The notes beneath the pieces are model-generated. The model saw only the letters and a program-made list of their open reading frames with translations, did no database searches and had not been told where the DNA came from. This document shows positions 24,201 to 34,573 of a stretch of DNA of 41,279 nt, one piece after another. Position numbers and translations under genes: made by a program. The stretch is taken from contig JAACJO010000070.1 of the NCBI GenBank assembly GCA_013368445.1, forward strand, positions 1 to 41,279, given 5' to 3'. This stretch comes from Leucocoprinus leucothites. Lineage: Eukaryota; Basidiomycota; Agaricomycetes; Agaricales; Agaricaceae. Numbering within the stretch: the stretch's first letter is position 1; each line of letters opens with the position of its first letter.

Positions 24201-24292
24201 ACACGGGAATGTAACTCCAGTTTTACTGATAGCTCTTGGATCGAGCAACCTTTATTGAGCAAACATTTTGGATCTAGTGGTATGCAGTACTG
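21232..24292. other. Gene-poor interval of 3 kb
   Basis: Contains the 3' flank of the SPO7-like gene, a short TTTTG run near 22100 and a 15-T tract (23256-23270). The open frames are short and overlap on both strands. I could not assemble a spliced coding gene, tRNA or rRNA. A non-coding transcript cannot be excluded. Confidence 0.5.
23256..23270. repeat. Poly-T tract (15)
   Basis: A run of 15 T on the plus strand in the gene-poor interval. No flanking target-site duplication was recognised that would mark it as a retroelement tail. Confidence 0.8.
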
Positions 24293-24300
24293 TATAAAAG
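24293..24300 (+). promoter_or_regulatory. TATA box of PLP-enzyme copy 1
   Basis: TATAAAAG, 55 bp before the ATG at 24356. Copy 2 has the same octamer at a similar distance, and both leaders share the sequence just before ATGGGCAAC, so this promoter element was duplicated with the gene. Confidence 0.65.
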
Positions 24301-24355
24301 GGTTGAAGATTTTGCGCCCTCATCCCAGAAATCCAGCTTTCTCTGTTTTCTAAGC

Positions 24356-26371
24356 ATGGGCAACATAATTTCATCTACCTCCACTATCTCAGTCGATCCT
24401 GGGAGAAGGCCTTCTATGCTCTCTCGTCTAATCAACACCAGTTCCACCACGGACGGGCGTACAGATGAGACGCCGCAAGTCCGGGAGGTCAAAGCCCACT
24501 ACAGCGACGAACCGAAGCCTACTACCCCGCCACCTGCTTACCCGCATTCTCCAAATATTACTACTCATGCGCCGCATTCGGCGGCCCAGGATTTTGCAGA
24601 TTTCCTTCAGAAATACCCCGGTCAGTACACCACCGTCACTCAGGGCTTCTGAAAACAACGTCTAATGCTTCGCTAGAGTACACGCTCACCGCTCCATTGG
24701 ATAGTTTGCGCACAACCCAGTATACGAGGCTCGCACTTCAAGAAGACACGTTTGTTGATTTTGCAGGCACTGGCTTGTACCCTGAGGCGCTGACGACCAG
24801 TCACACTGGATTTTTGAATGAGAATGTTCTGAGCAACACAGGTGCAATGAACGATAGGTAAGGCCGACTAGGCGACTATTGAACCCCGACACTTATTACC
24901 TACGAAGTTCCCAGCTTTCTAATCAATGTGCAGAAGAAGCACGCAAGACTGCCCTCAGGTTTTTCGGTGCTTCTGAGGATGAATACGACATTATTTTTAC
25001 GCCTAATGGGACCGGAGGGTTGAAACTTGTCGGGGAAGCCTTTCCGTTTACGGCTGGTGATACTTTCGTGCTGAGTGCAGATTCACATGACAGTGTAGGT
25101 GCTCATATAGCTCTATTGCGTAAAACCTGCCCTCATTGACGTGTCTAGGTCAATGGCGTACGCCAATATGCGCTTGACAAAGGAGCTACGGTGGTGTACA
25201 TTCCTACCCTCAGACAAGGTGGCCTTGACCCCGACACAGCCAGGGTGAGAGTCTCGAATCCTTCCGAAGCTCCCAGGGGCCTAACTTGACACCGTATTTA
25301 GGCGTTGCTAGCTCAGCATGCACCTAGGGGCAGCGGTGCAAAGGCCCTCTTCATCCTCACTGTTCAGTCTAATGCCACAAACAGCAAGATGGACATCAGC
25401 CTCATCAAGTATGCTGCAGAACGTGGTTACAGCACTATGGTGGACCCTGTTGCTCTCGTCCCGACCACTCCTTTCTCCATCTCGGATTCCGGCGCTGATG
25501 CAATGACGGTTTCATTCTCCAAGATGTTCGGATATTCGACTGGCCTTGGAGCACTCATTGCCAAGAAGACACTTTTGATGGAAGTTTTACAGCGTCCTTG
25601 GTTTGGAGGGGGAACTACCAATCTCGTTCAGGTGCCGGGCTCGATTTTGATTCGAAGTACGAATCCTCATTATCGCTTTGAGGTGAGTGGTCAGCACAGC
25701 TCTCCTTCCTACCCTATTTTGACCAAATACGGGACGGGACTATCAATTTCATTATGACAAAATGCATTACGCGAGGATTGAACCTCATTTCCTCGTATCA
25801 ACCGTATACGGGTATTCGCATTTCAACCATTATTCATCACATGTGGGAGATTGTGCCTACGATTGTCCATGACTCTGGAAATCGGGGACGTGTTGCGGAA
25901 ATTGTATCACGCCCCCCGAGTCCCCGAGTAACCGAGGTGGGCAAGTATGCAGAGACGGGCTCACTTACTGCTCTCCTCTTCTACGACGTGAGCCGCTCCA
26001 AAAACACAGTGAAGGCAGTCCTACTCACGTCGCCTTTATAGAATCAGAATAACCTCTTACCACTGTCATTCATCGAGTTTGCCGCAGTGAAAAGTAACAT
26101 TGCTCTGCGCGTTGGTATGGCAGCCAATCCTGGTGGTGTCGTAGCTATGATGGGATTACAGAGAGAAATGGAGGAACTCGATCCTGATATTGGATCAAAG
26201 GAAGAATGGGAGAGACAGCTTGGGCGGGAGCTCGGGGTAGTCCGCATTAGTTGGGGTCTCATCAGCAACTTCCAGGACGTTTGGAATGTGCTGCAGTTCA
26301 TTCGACTGATTGGGAATGAGCGGGCAAAAGACGCATTATGGGAGGAGTATTCCCGAGGCCGTTCTTCCTGA
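24356..26371 (+). CDS. Class V PLP enzyme (Mo-cofactor-sulfurase-like), copy 1, damaged splice site
   Basis: Exons 24356-24620, 24677-24857, 24908-25094, 25149-25244, 25302-25682, about 25733-25987 and 26042-26371 would give 564 aa. Fold-type-I features are FVDFAGTGLYPEAL, the glycine-rich FTPNGTGGLKLVGEAFPF, SADSHDSVNGVRQYA and the Schiff-base lysine in TVSFSKMFGYSTGLGAL (about K317, codon 25521-25523). This resembles the NifS-like domain of molybdenum-cofactor sulfurases without a MOSC domain; the actual substrate is unknown. The protein starts MGNIISSTS, a candidate N-myristoylation signal. Lesion: the intron opening at 25683 has no usable acceptor. Copy 2 has CTGCAG before the next exon; here the homologous position reads ACGG. 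Reading through reaches a stop at 25755-25757, after the PLP lysine but before the C-terminal third. The locus may be a recent pseudogene or make a truncated protein. Confidence 0.72.
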
Positions 26372-27089
26372 ACACTCTGATTTTCTAGTTATCTCGACAA
26401 CTTACTTACAATGATTCGAAAGTGTACTTTTACGATCTTGCAGAATCAAACCTTGTCTCCAAGGTAAATGAATTTCATGAAGCCCGAAGCAGGATGATCA
26501 GCTACCATTCCTACCGGCCTTCAAGCTTCACCGACCGTACCCTCTCGAAGTGTGCAGCCTGTTCTCTTAGCGATAATAGGCTGGCTGCCGCAATCGGATC
26601 TGGGAAACTGCCGCTGATGGCGCATGGGCTAAGGTCGCTGGACACCGAAGCCGTCCCTCCGAGTTCTAACTCCGATAGGACTCCGTCAACAATCTCTCTG
26701 GTCTCAAAGTGTTCTATCCCCCCCCCCCCCGTCACTACTGACGTTTAAACCCTGGACGTTGACGTGGAACACTATACTGAAAAGCTCGTAATTGAACTCC
26801 CGACGACCTGTTCAAGTTATTTCAACAGAAAACCGCGCACGTAAAGCAATATTCTGTTCTCCTCCTGCTTAGGCTACAATAGCCTGTAAGACTGCCCCGG
26901 GGAGGCCCCACGCTCATCTCTCGCAATGGCGTCCATGAATGGAATGAGGAGACAATCTTCGACTCTGTCCTCGCCTTCTTCACCGCTTCACCGTTGGTAT
27001 TCAGCACGCCATAAATTTATTTCATCATGAAGCATGGTCCATATATCCTATGAAACTCACGCACATCGTCCTGGAATGCCTCAGATTCA
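26372..27089. other. Spacer after PLP copy 1
   Basis: Long open frames overlap on both strands at about 26422-26748. The minus frame (FETREIVDGVLSELELGGTA, then SPCAISGSFPDP) looks protein-like but I cannot assign it. A 13-C run lies at 26718-26730. Confidence 0.35.
26718..26730. repeat. Poly-C tract (13)
   Basis: Thirteen consecutive C in the spacer. It is prone to length error in assemblies, so frames crossing it should not be trusted. Confidence 0.8.
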
Positions 27090-27370
27090 ATGTACAGACC
27101 AAGCAGGCCAGTTGGCATCTTTCTTTAACGTAATCATGGTTCCTCTTTCCTCTTCCAAGTCCTCTTCTGCTGCCTTGAGATGCTCGCATTCACAATTAAG
27201 CTTCCACTCTCTCCCAGGCATCCCACCCGCCATCAACCCGCACAGTGAATTCGTCTTTTCCTTTCACGTCGACGACATATTTCGGGAAGGTTATCAGCTA
27301 TGGAGCTGCGCTTTCGAAATAAGGAGAGGAAGCATGAGGCTGGTCAAAGGGTAGTGGTGGTAGATGTTCA
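27090..27370 (+). pseudogene. Decayed fragment of the SPO7-like gene
   Basis: The frame reading GIPPAINPHSEFVFSF, then FREGYQLWSCAFEIRRGS and MRLVKG, matches SPO7 SIPPATNPRGELIFSS, FREGYERYRAAFEKKREE and VRVVKA in the same order. The nucleotides are also clearly alike across about 27230-27360. The conserved membrane domain and first exons are missing, and similarity fades on both sides. It is a non-functional 3' fragment in the same orientation as the parent gene at 20-21 kb. Confidence 0.75.
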
Positions 27371-27907
27371 AGATGCGAGTCCTTTAGGGCTCCTCAACAC
27401 CCTCCGTACCGTATATAAATCCAGAGATCCTGTCAATGCGTGAGCGAGTAGAATATAAGCTTGGGTGCAAGTGGGTTGGAGAGGACAGGGTCGATGAATA
27501 GTGCGACAGTTCGGCGTGGAACATGTTTAGTCGTAGTAGTGAAGTCGCCCTTTACTCAGGCTACGAGTGGCTACACCATACCTGTATTTCTTATTTGCCC
27601 CCCTGCGGGACACCTGTGGACACCTATTGCCCCTTTTGATCCTTGAGCAGATCATCTCCTGCAAAGTTAGAGGCCAAGGCCAGCTAATATCGCCACAAGC
27701 CGGTCAACAATAGCGCGTTGCGAAAAACGGCTCAGGGTGGTAAAAACACGCTTGATGAAAGTATGTAGGAAGGAATATCTTGGACTCCCCCCGATCCTCA
27801 GCAAATATGTAGTTGATACAAATGTTGATTTGACAAGACCATAATAGTACAGTTACGATTTTCAACAAGTCATCGTAGTTAAGATAACCAATACATCGAA
27901 GTCATAC
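27371..27907. other. Spacer between SPO7 fragment and PLP copy 2
   Basis: A TATATAAAT motif occurs at 27412-27420, but no coding region that I can support follows it. The right part is the 3' flank of copy 2. Confidence 0.4.
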
Positions 27908-29936
27908 TCAACGGCGGTCTTTGCAATATTCCTCCCATAACTGATCCTTTGCCTTCTCGGTCCCAATCAGGCGAATAAAATGCAATACGTTCCAAACATC
28001 CTGGAAGTTACTGATAAGACCCCAGCTGATGCGGACTACACCGAGTTCCCGTCCGAGCTGTCTCTCGATTTCTTCCTTTGATCCAATATTAGGATCGAGC
28101 TCTTCCAACTCTTTCTGTATACCCGTCATGGCGGCGACCCCACCAGAGTTGGCCGCTAGGCCAACGCGTAAAGCAATGTTAGTCTTCACTGCGACAAACT
28201 CAATGAATGACAGCGGTAAAAGGTTATTTTGATTCTACAACAGCGACGTGAGTAGGGCTGACCACCACTACGATCTAAAAGCAACTCACATCATAGAAGA
28301 GGAGAGCAGTGATCGAACCCGTTTCGGCATACTTGCCAACCTCAGTTACTCGCGGACTCGGGGGGCGCGATACAATCTCTGCCACACGCCTCCTATTTCC
28401 AGAGTCATGGACAATTGTAGGCACAATCTCCCACATATAATGAATAATGGTCGAAATGCGAATACCCGTATACGGTTGATATGAGGAAAGGAAGTTCAGT
28501 CCCTGCGTAATGCATCTCGTCATAATGTAGTTCATAGAACCATCCTGCAGGCATTTGGTCAAAACAAACTAGAAGCGAGAGCAGTGCTAGTTACTCACCT
28601 CAAACTGGCTATGAGGATCCTTACTTCTGATCAAAATTGGGCCCGGTACTTGGACAAAATCGCCACCTGCAAAGTATGGACGTTTCAAGATATCCCTCAG
28701 GAACGTCTTCTTGGCGATGAGTGCTCCAAGGCCGGTTGAATACCCGAACATCTTGGAGAATGAAACCGTCATGGCGTCAGCGCCCGACTCCGAGAGGGAG
28801 AATGGGGCGGTCGGGACGAGAGCGACAGGGTCTACCATAGTGCTGTAACCACGTTCTGCAGCATACTTGATGAGGCTGATGTCCATCTTGCTGTTTGTGA
28901 CATTAGACTGAACAGTGAGGACGAAGAGGGCCTTTGCACCGCTGTGTTTGGGTGCATGCTTATCCAACAACACCTAAATTGCATCGTCAGGCCGAGGTGC
29001 TAGATGCTTAGAAGCAGAGAGTATCACCCTCGCTGTGGCTGGGTCAAGGCCACCAAGCCTGGGGGAAGGAATGTAAACCACAGTAGCACCCTTGTCAAGC
29101 GCATATTGGCGCACACCGTTCACCTAGATGTGCTGGTAAGACCAAGTTTTATCCAATACGACTTAATCTATACTTACACTATCATGTGAATCTGCGCTCA
29201 GCACGTAGCTTCCACCAGGAGCAAACGGAAAGGCTTCGCCGACCAATTTCAGCCCTGCAGTCCCGTTAGGCGTGAGAACGAGGCCATACTCATCCTCCGG
29301 GGCGCCGAAAAACTTGAGGGCAGTCCTGCGTGCTTCTTCCGTATACCGAATCGAACGCTGGGCACTAGTCATGAGTGCAAGTGAGAATCATCTCATTAAA
29401 TCGACAAATGCTATGGTCATACCTATGGCTCTTCCCGCCCATATTACTGAGCAGATTTTCATTCAAAAACCTAGTGTGGGTGGTCGTTAGCATCTCAGGG
29501 TACAGCCCGGTGCTTGCGAAATCAACAAATGTGTCGCCTCGGTGCGCGAGCCTCGTATATTGGGTTGCACGTAAGGTATCCAATGGAGCAGTGAGCGCAT
29601 ACTCTAGAGAGGTATTAGACACTACTATCAAAACCAGTTGGCATTGTACTGACCAGGATACTTCTGGAGGAATTCCGCGAAACTCTGGGCTGCTGAATGT
29701 GGTTCATCATGGGTAAAATTAGGCGAATGCGGGTAGGCAACTGGCAGAACCGTAGGCTTCAGTTGATCGCCGTAGTAGGCTTTGTCTTCGCCAAGCAGGC
29801 GTAGAGTCTCAGTCGTACCCTTATCTGTGAGAGGGTTAAAGCCGACTAGGCGAGAGAGCATAGAAAGCCTTCTCCTAGACTCGTAAGGAGGGGGGTCAAC
29901 TGGTACAGGGGAAGCCGATGACGTTATGTTGCCCAT
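27908..29936 (-). CDS. Class V PLP enzyme (Mo-cofactor-sulfurase-like), copy 2
   Basis: Seven exons (29936-29654, 29603-29423, 29364-29178, 29123-29028, 28973-28599, 28544-28290, 28234-27908) give an intact 567-aa protein; exons 2, 3, 4 and 6 have the same lengths as in copy 1. Features: MGNITSSAS start (candidate N-myristoylation), FVDFASTGLYPEML, LTPNGTAGLKLVGEAFPF, SADSHDSV, Schiff-base lysine in TVSFSKMFGYSTGLGAL (about K323), and a C-terminal FAAVKTNIALRVG-type small domain ending KDRR. The family uses pyridoxal phosphate for desulfurase or transaminase-like chemistry; lack of a MOSC domain separates it from full-length Mo-cofactor sulfurase. It is convergent with copy 1, making an imperfect inverted duplication of about 5.6 kb. 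All splice sites are canonical, including the acceptor lost in copy 1, so this is probably the functional copy. Confidence 0.88.
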
Positions 29937-29994
29937 GCTTAGACAACAGAGAAACAAGATTTCTTCGCAGGAGGGGGAACTCAAGAAGCTGTAT

Positions 29995-30002
29995 CTTTTA
30001 TA
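29995..30002 (-). promoter_or_regulatory. TATA box of PLP-enzyme copy 2
   Basis: TATAAAAG on the minus strand, 58 bp before the ATG at 29936, matching copy 1 in sequence and approximate position. Confidence 0.65.
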
Positions 30003-31941
30003 TGAGTAGACGTTAGACCATGGACGGGATGGCTCGTCGGTTCTTGGTCGTTGCCAGCAGATGTTCAAATACGGACAGAATCTGCGTAATTCCATGGAAG
30101 CCCAAAAATAAAGGTGTAACCTCTCGGATAGGATAACCCGTATTCCCTGTGCGTGTGTGGGGTTGAAATCCGTTCTAGCGGTTTGGTGTTGTACTTATGT
30201 CACATGAGTCGGGTTTCATGCAATTTGAAAAGTCAAGGAGGCGAAGAGAGGAAACAGCAGAGCCAGGAAGTGGTGCTTGATGTCATTATCTCAGGGACAG
30301 TGACTTTTACTCATTTTGAAACGGCGCATCTGATCATTTTCGTGGCTAACGACATCGTCCCGGTATCAGTGTTATTGAGCCACGACATCCAAAAATAAAG
30401 GGAAGCCTAGATTTTCAGTATTTATTGAGCTGTAAAGGGGCTCTGCAGCAATATTTGGCACCGGCTGAAATTCAACCAGTCTCACACGAGGCGGTTTAAT
30501 AAATAAAAAAACACCCTGCATCCTGTCAACTACTATTGTGGCTATATGAAAGGACAAACGAACTTCCAGGCTTACTGTCTCTTCCATTACACTTCCCGAT
30601 TACTTATATTCTATTGGAGAAACTAGAAGCCTAGCAATTAAGCTCAGAATGGTACCACAGCCTGTCCAAAGACTCTAGATCTGCTAGTATGATTGGACGA
30701 GGTAATTTTCCTGGCGCAAAGAGCAGGTCAAGATTTTGGGCACCTCTCTGATGAGACCGAGGACTGGTATACGTAAACTTGTGTTGAGCAGGATGAATGT
30801 AATACGCCACAAGTGTTCGGTCGACCCAGAGATGGAGCGGATTGGCGGCTCGTTTGCAGTGAGATCCGGTGTGTGGAGCAATTGTTTCATTTCAGCTGTA
30901 TCCCGTTTCCAGCAAGAGTACGTTCCGTTAGTGGGAAGTTTCATTATGTGACCATACTCGAGTAGAGCCTCATCAAGTGGGCATTAGAGTGTGTCGCTAC
31001 CAGCGCTAAGTGAGGTTCGGAGCGAGGGAGTAATTCAGTTTCGATCCTGAAAATGCCCACTAGCGCCGGCAGTAGATACACTCTATTATCATTCCCTGCT
31101 TGATTATACGACAGCTTGGGAGCAGTGCTATTAGGAACAGTTATCGCAGGATGGGTCGACGTAAGTTGGACCAGATGTATCAAAACCGATTAACACCATT
31201 CTGAGAGTGGTTTCGGTAGACTGAATCGTTCGTACAGTCATGGAAGTAGCAGCGGCAGAGGCGTCAATCTAGAACCTTGTCTGACAGGGGTCATGCTCCA
31301 CGGTAATTATTTACATCGATGAAAAGGTATCCATTGGCACGTCTAGAAGAGGTTCCATGCATGCAGTCTATGACGCCTGGTTGGAAATCTGGGATTTCGC
31401 GGTGTGAACCGGCAGGTACCTATCAGTAATACGGCGATTACACCTACAATAGAGATCCGGACTTTGGACACACTTCAATCATTCTCGGTCGCTGTTATCT
31501 TTTCAAAATAATATGATACTTCCCCATGCGAGGTTAGTCGCTGCGTATGCTACAAAAAAAACCTACGGACTCGGGATAGGACCCATGGGCACGGAACTCC
31601 AAGTTTGAAGCTGGGCGGTAGTCAATTTCTGGTTCCTCCAGAGGGTCCTGCCTCACTGAATCTTCAATGGTCCTCGTACGGCGGGTTGATAGTCCAGAGC
31701 TGGCACGCACGTATGGTAACCCTGTTATCCCGGAGCCTGCAGCCTCTCTTGTAGCAAGCCCACTTGCCAGTACTGGCTCCTGTACTGTAATCAACGTTCA
31801 TGCTCTGGGGACAGTAGCGTCAAGAGATAGAAACAGCAGAACGCAGCTTCCAATCCTTCGGGAGAAAGAAAAACCGGTGAACTGATCTATGGAGAGGATC
31901 CTGATGGGTACCAAAATTCAAATCAGCGAGCACTTTGACAG
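30003..31941. other. Unassigned interval
   Basis: Short overlapping frames only. A minus frame at 31534-31794 (SGLATREAAGSGITGLPYV) is open but unplaced. No domain, RNA gene or transposon end was recognised. Confidence 0.4.
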
Positions 31942-32186
31942 GGAGCTCCAGTCCTGGATGAGGGACTTCGTAACATAGCATCAAGTTCCAGTGAAATCCT
32001 CCCAAATTTGAATTCCAGAAAGTTGCCAAATGCCCCCGAGGTTAAGACATCCCATCTTCTTGCCATCAACGACGCTAAAAAGCTTGCAATCGAAGATAAA
32101 CTCCCAGAAGGTCAGCTGAAGCGCTTCTTCACGACAAGCTACGACAGTCGCGTTCTAATCCAGAGTGATATTCCCTCTGCCAAAAC
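31942..32186 (+). other. Unassigned exon-like open frame
   Basis: After a TTTGACAG acceptor, one frame stays open and has protein-like composition (VLDEGLRNIASSSSEILPNL, SHLLAINDAKKLAIEDK, GQLKRFFTTSYDSRVL) up to a possible GTGTAG donor. I could not find partner exons or a family. It may be a gene fragment. The opposite strand is also open over part of it, which weakens the case. Confidence 0.3.
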
Positions 32187-32351
32187 GTGTAGGTTGTGTT
32201 TGAGAGATTTCGTACACCTTTCTTGGAGCATCATACCAGTGTGACTTTAAGCAGAGAGAGGCCGAAATCGTTGTTCAGAAGGGAGCGAAGGATAGCTCGG
32301 CCACACCAGAAAGACCACTTTTATTCCAGATCCGCCCTCACTAGCAATCTT

Positions 32352-32622
32352 TCATTCGTCCATGTACCTCGACAAGTAGATTCTCCAAGAACGCCCCCAG
32401 TTCGCTGATCTGCATACGGTGGGGTTATAACCCACCGACAAGGGCCCGATAAATCCATTAGCTTCAGTCTTCGGCGCAGTTAAGGTCTCCGCTTCTTCTT
32501 TCCAGCCTTCCTCTGCCTTTCCGAGACGCATATACCCACGATCATCCTCTCCATCCAAATAACTGCCAGTCCCCACGGCAAACTCATTTCTTCGTGTCGT
32601 ATTGACAATACCTTCAAAAGGG
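32352..32622 (-). other. Unassigned exon-like open frame, minus strand
   Basis: Following a GCTAG acceptor, the frame reads SPFEGIVNTTRRNEFAVGTG, YLDGEDDRGYMRLGKAEEGW, then TLTAPKTEANGFIGPLSVGY, to a stop at 32352. The composition is protein-like and the Tyr/Asp/Gly pattern looks structured. Upstream minus frames near 32870-33030 might belong with it, but no splice chain could be proven. No family recognised. Confidence 0.3.
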
Positions 32623-33755
32623 CTAGCAAGGTGCTTTTGAGAAAGAACAAAAAGAGCGTTTGAGATAGATCAAAGAGCAGAAGAGAATGAAGCTGAGGTG
32701 TACATAGGGACCACGATCGCCAGATTTTTCTGCATTACACACCGCCTTCGTTGCCGAGTGGGAGAGAAGAGACACAGAGTAGTGGAACTCTGCTTACACC
32801 TGGGTCTAGTAGACACTTGACTACACGCAGCAAAGGGGTCGATTCCCAGTGTCCCGTCAGCTGCATTCACCAGAGGGGAGAGTTCCACACGACTGGGGTT
32901 TGTCCAATGTTAGAAGTGATATTGGTAATGCACGAGCTTGTACCGGTATACAGGAGCATGATCATTTTGGCACTAGATGAGGCAGATGAGAGCATCGGGG
33001 TGGTTCTCCTGAACCGTCGAGTCAAAGTCCATGTTCTATGGTTGTGAGCAGTGGTGGGGTACAAGCCAGAGCGCAGTTTTCTCTTGGATCAGCGTGACGG
33101 TCACACCGTAGTGCCTACTACATCCATTGGGGGATAGCAAGCTCTCGTGGGCATATCCTTGGTCTCACAATACCGCCGCCGCCGACTCGTCTCATCGTCT
33201 AGCATCGATACAGGTAGTTGAAATTTGTGAAACGCGTCTCTCGAGCGGAACAAACCACTGTCGAGGCACGGGGATCTTCTTAGACAAACCATGCGAACGA
33301 CGGCTAGAGAAAGGAGACTCGGAGTGAGAGCTTTGGATTCGTGCCTACTGCTCTCTCTTCAGTACCAAACGGTCTATCTCTGAGGTACTCACATCAACTG
33401 GTCTCTGAACCTCCTCGCTTTCTCGTTGGCCAGATCGCTTTCGAACAGACTCTGGCTTCTAAGACGCATTGGATAGTATGGGACATGTCAGACGAGTTGA
33501 TTGCTAAACAATGGATGTTTCTCTTTGATCACCTACACCTGCCTCACGTCATTCTGATCGCTATCTAAGTTTTTTAAGGATATAGTGATGTACATGTTAT
33601 TCGCTGTCCACATAGATGGAATGAAGTAAACTTGTTCTAGGCCAATCCTCTAGATTCTATTATCTATCTTGGCTGACTTAAGTTTGTCCAGTTAGTTAAG
33701 TCCACTGTGTTGTTGAAGTTAGCCATAGAGTGTAAATGGAGGTCAAATTTGGGTC
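32623..33755. other. Unassigned interval upstream of GST copy 1's 3' end
   Basis: Short frames on both strands, for example 33341-33568 plus (FEQTLASKTHWIVWDMSDEL), without recognisable homology or a splice partner. Confidence 0.35.
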
Positions 33756-34573
33756 TCACTGAACACGGTCCCTGAAGATGGGTTTAGTCCTCTGCCAAGA
33801 CTCACGGCTCAAGAGCTCATCGAGCCACCTCTGAACGTTGGGCCTTCCTTCACCGAGTTTCACGCCGACTTCTTCGAGGAGTCTGCTGCTGACTGGAATG
33901 TGGACGAGGTCAGCAATAGTGAGCTCCTATGGATGAAGTGAGTCTAGATTGCTCCCTGAGCGGAAAAGAAAGTGTTACGCACATCGCCAGCAATGTATCT
34001 CTGTTTAGCTAGGATACCCTCATATATGTCCATTGTTGCAAGTAGTCTCTCCTTGCGTTCCTCGACGTCATCAACGTCGGTCGGAAGACCGAAGAGCCTT
34101 CGGAACTCAGTTGGAGCCTGTGTCAAAATGGACGAGGGAGGAGATGAACACACCTCATGTTCAAGACTTGGCAACACATATTTCCACCATTCTGGAAGAA
34201 ATGAAACCATTCGGACCATATGGCTTGATCTGCAATTGCACGTTTCTTCAGGTCTTTTGGGTAGAGTTGCGTCCCCTGATTCGGATATTTTTCATCAAGG
34301 TAACGGGCGATGGCACGGCTTTCGTTCATGACAAATCCATCGTCATCCTGTTATAAAAGCGCGTCGTTAATCAGAACTGTATCCACAGATATGCGTACTT
34401 ACGATGGCGGGGACCATACCGAGTGGGACCTTCGCGAGGTACTCTGAACATTTCTGTTCTTTTTTTGGCAAGTCAACATCTATCCATTCGAAAGGGACCT
34501 TTTTCTCATGGAGGATGAGAGCAACGGTCAGGCAAGGCGTAGAGCTGAACCATCCATAGAGCTTGACGACCAT
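33756..34573 (-). CDS. Glutathione S-transferase, copy 1
   Basis: Four exons, 34573-34403, 34347-34154, 34097-33983 and 33926-33756, give 216 aa, the usual GST length. The thioredoxin-like N-domain has KLYGWFSSTPC (active-site Ser region), the cis-Pro motif GMVPAI and the glutathione-contact ESRAIARYLDEKYP. The all-helical C-domain has the N-capping/hydrophobic block ELTIADLVHIP and ends RPNVQRWLDELLSREAW, RTKPIFRDRVQ. The pattern is closest to phi-type fungal and plant GSTs. The enzyme conjugates or reduces electrophiles with glutathione in the cytosol. One intron (34153-34098) is absent from copy 2. The exon-2/3 junction was chosen because only the CGAAG acceptor restores the FGLPTDVDDVEER frame. 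It is intact, and about 2.2 kb from copy 2 in the same orientation. Confidence 0.9.

Noticed and set aside
27412..27420. TATATAAAT as a promoter for a gene in the spacer
   Set aside because: No coding region that I can support lies downstream before PLP copy 2.
32821..32860. GGTCGATTCCC resembling a tRNA T-arm
   Set aside because: Stem pairing and the 7-nt loop do not fit, and no matching D-arm or anticodon arm precedes it.
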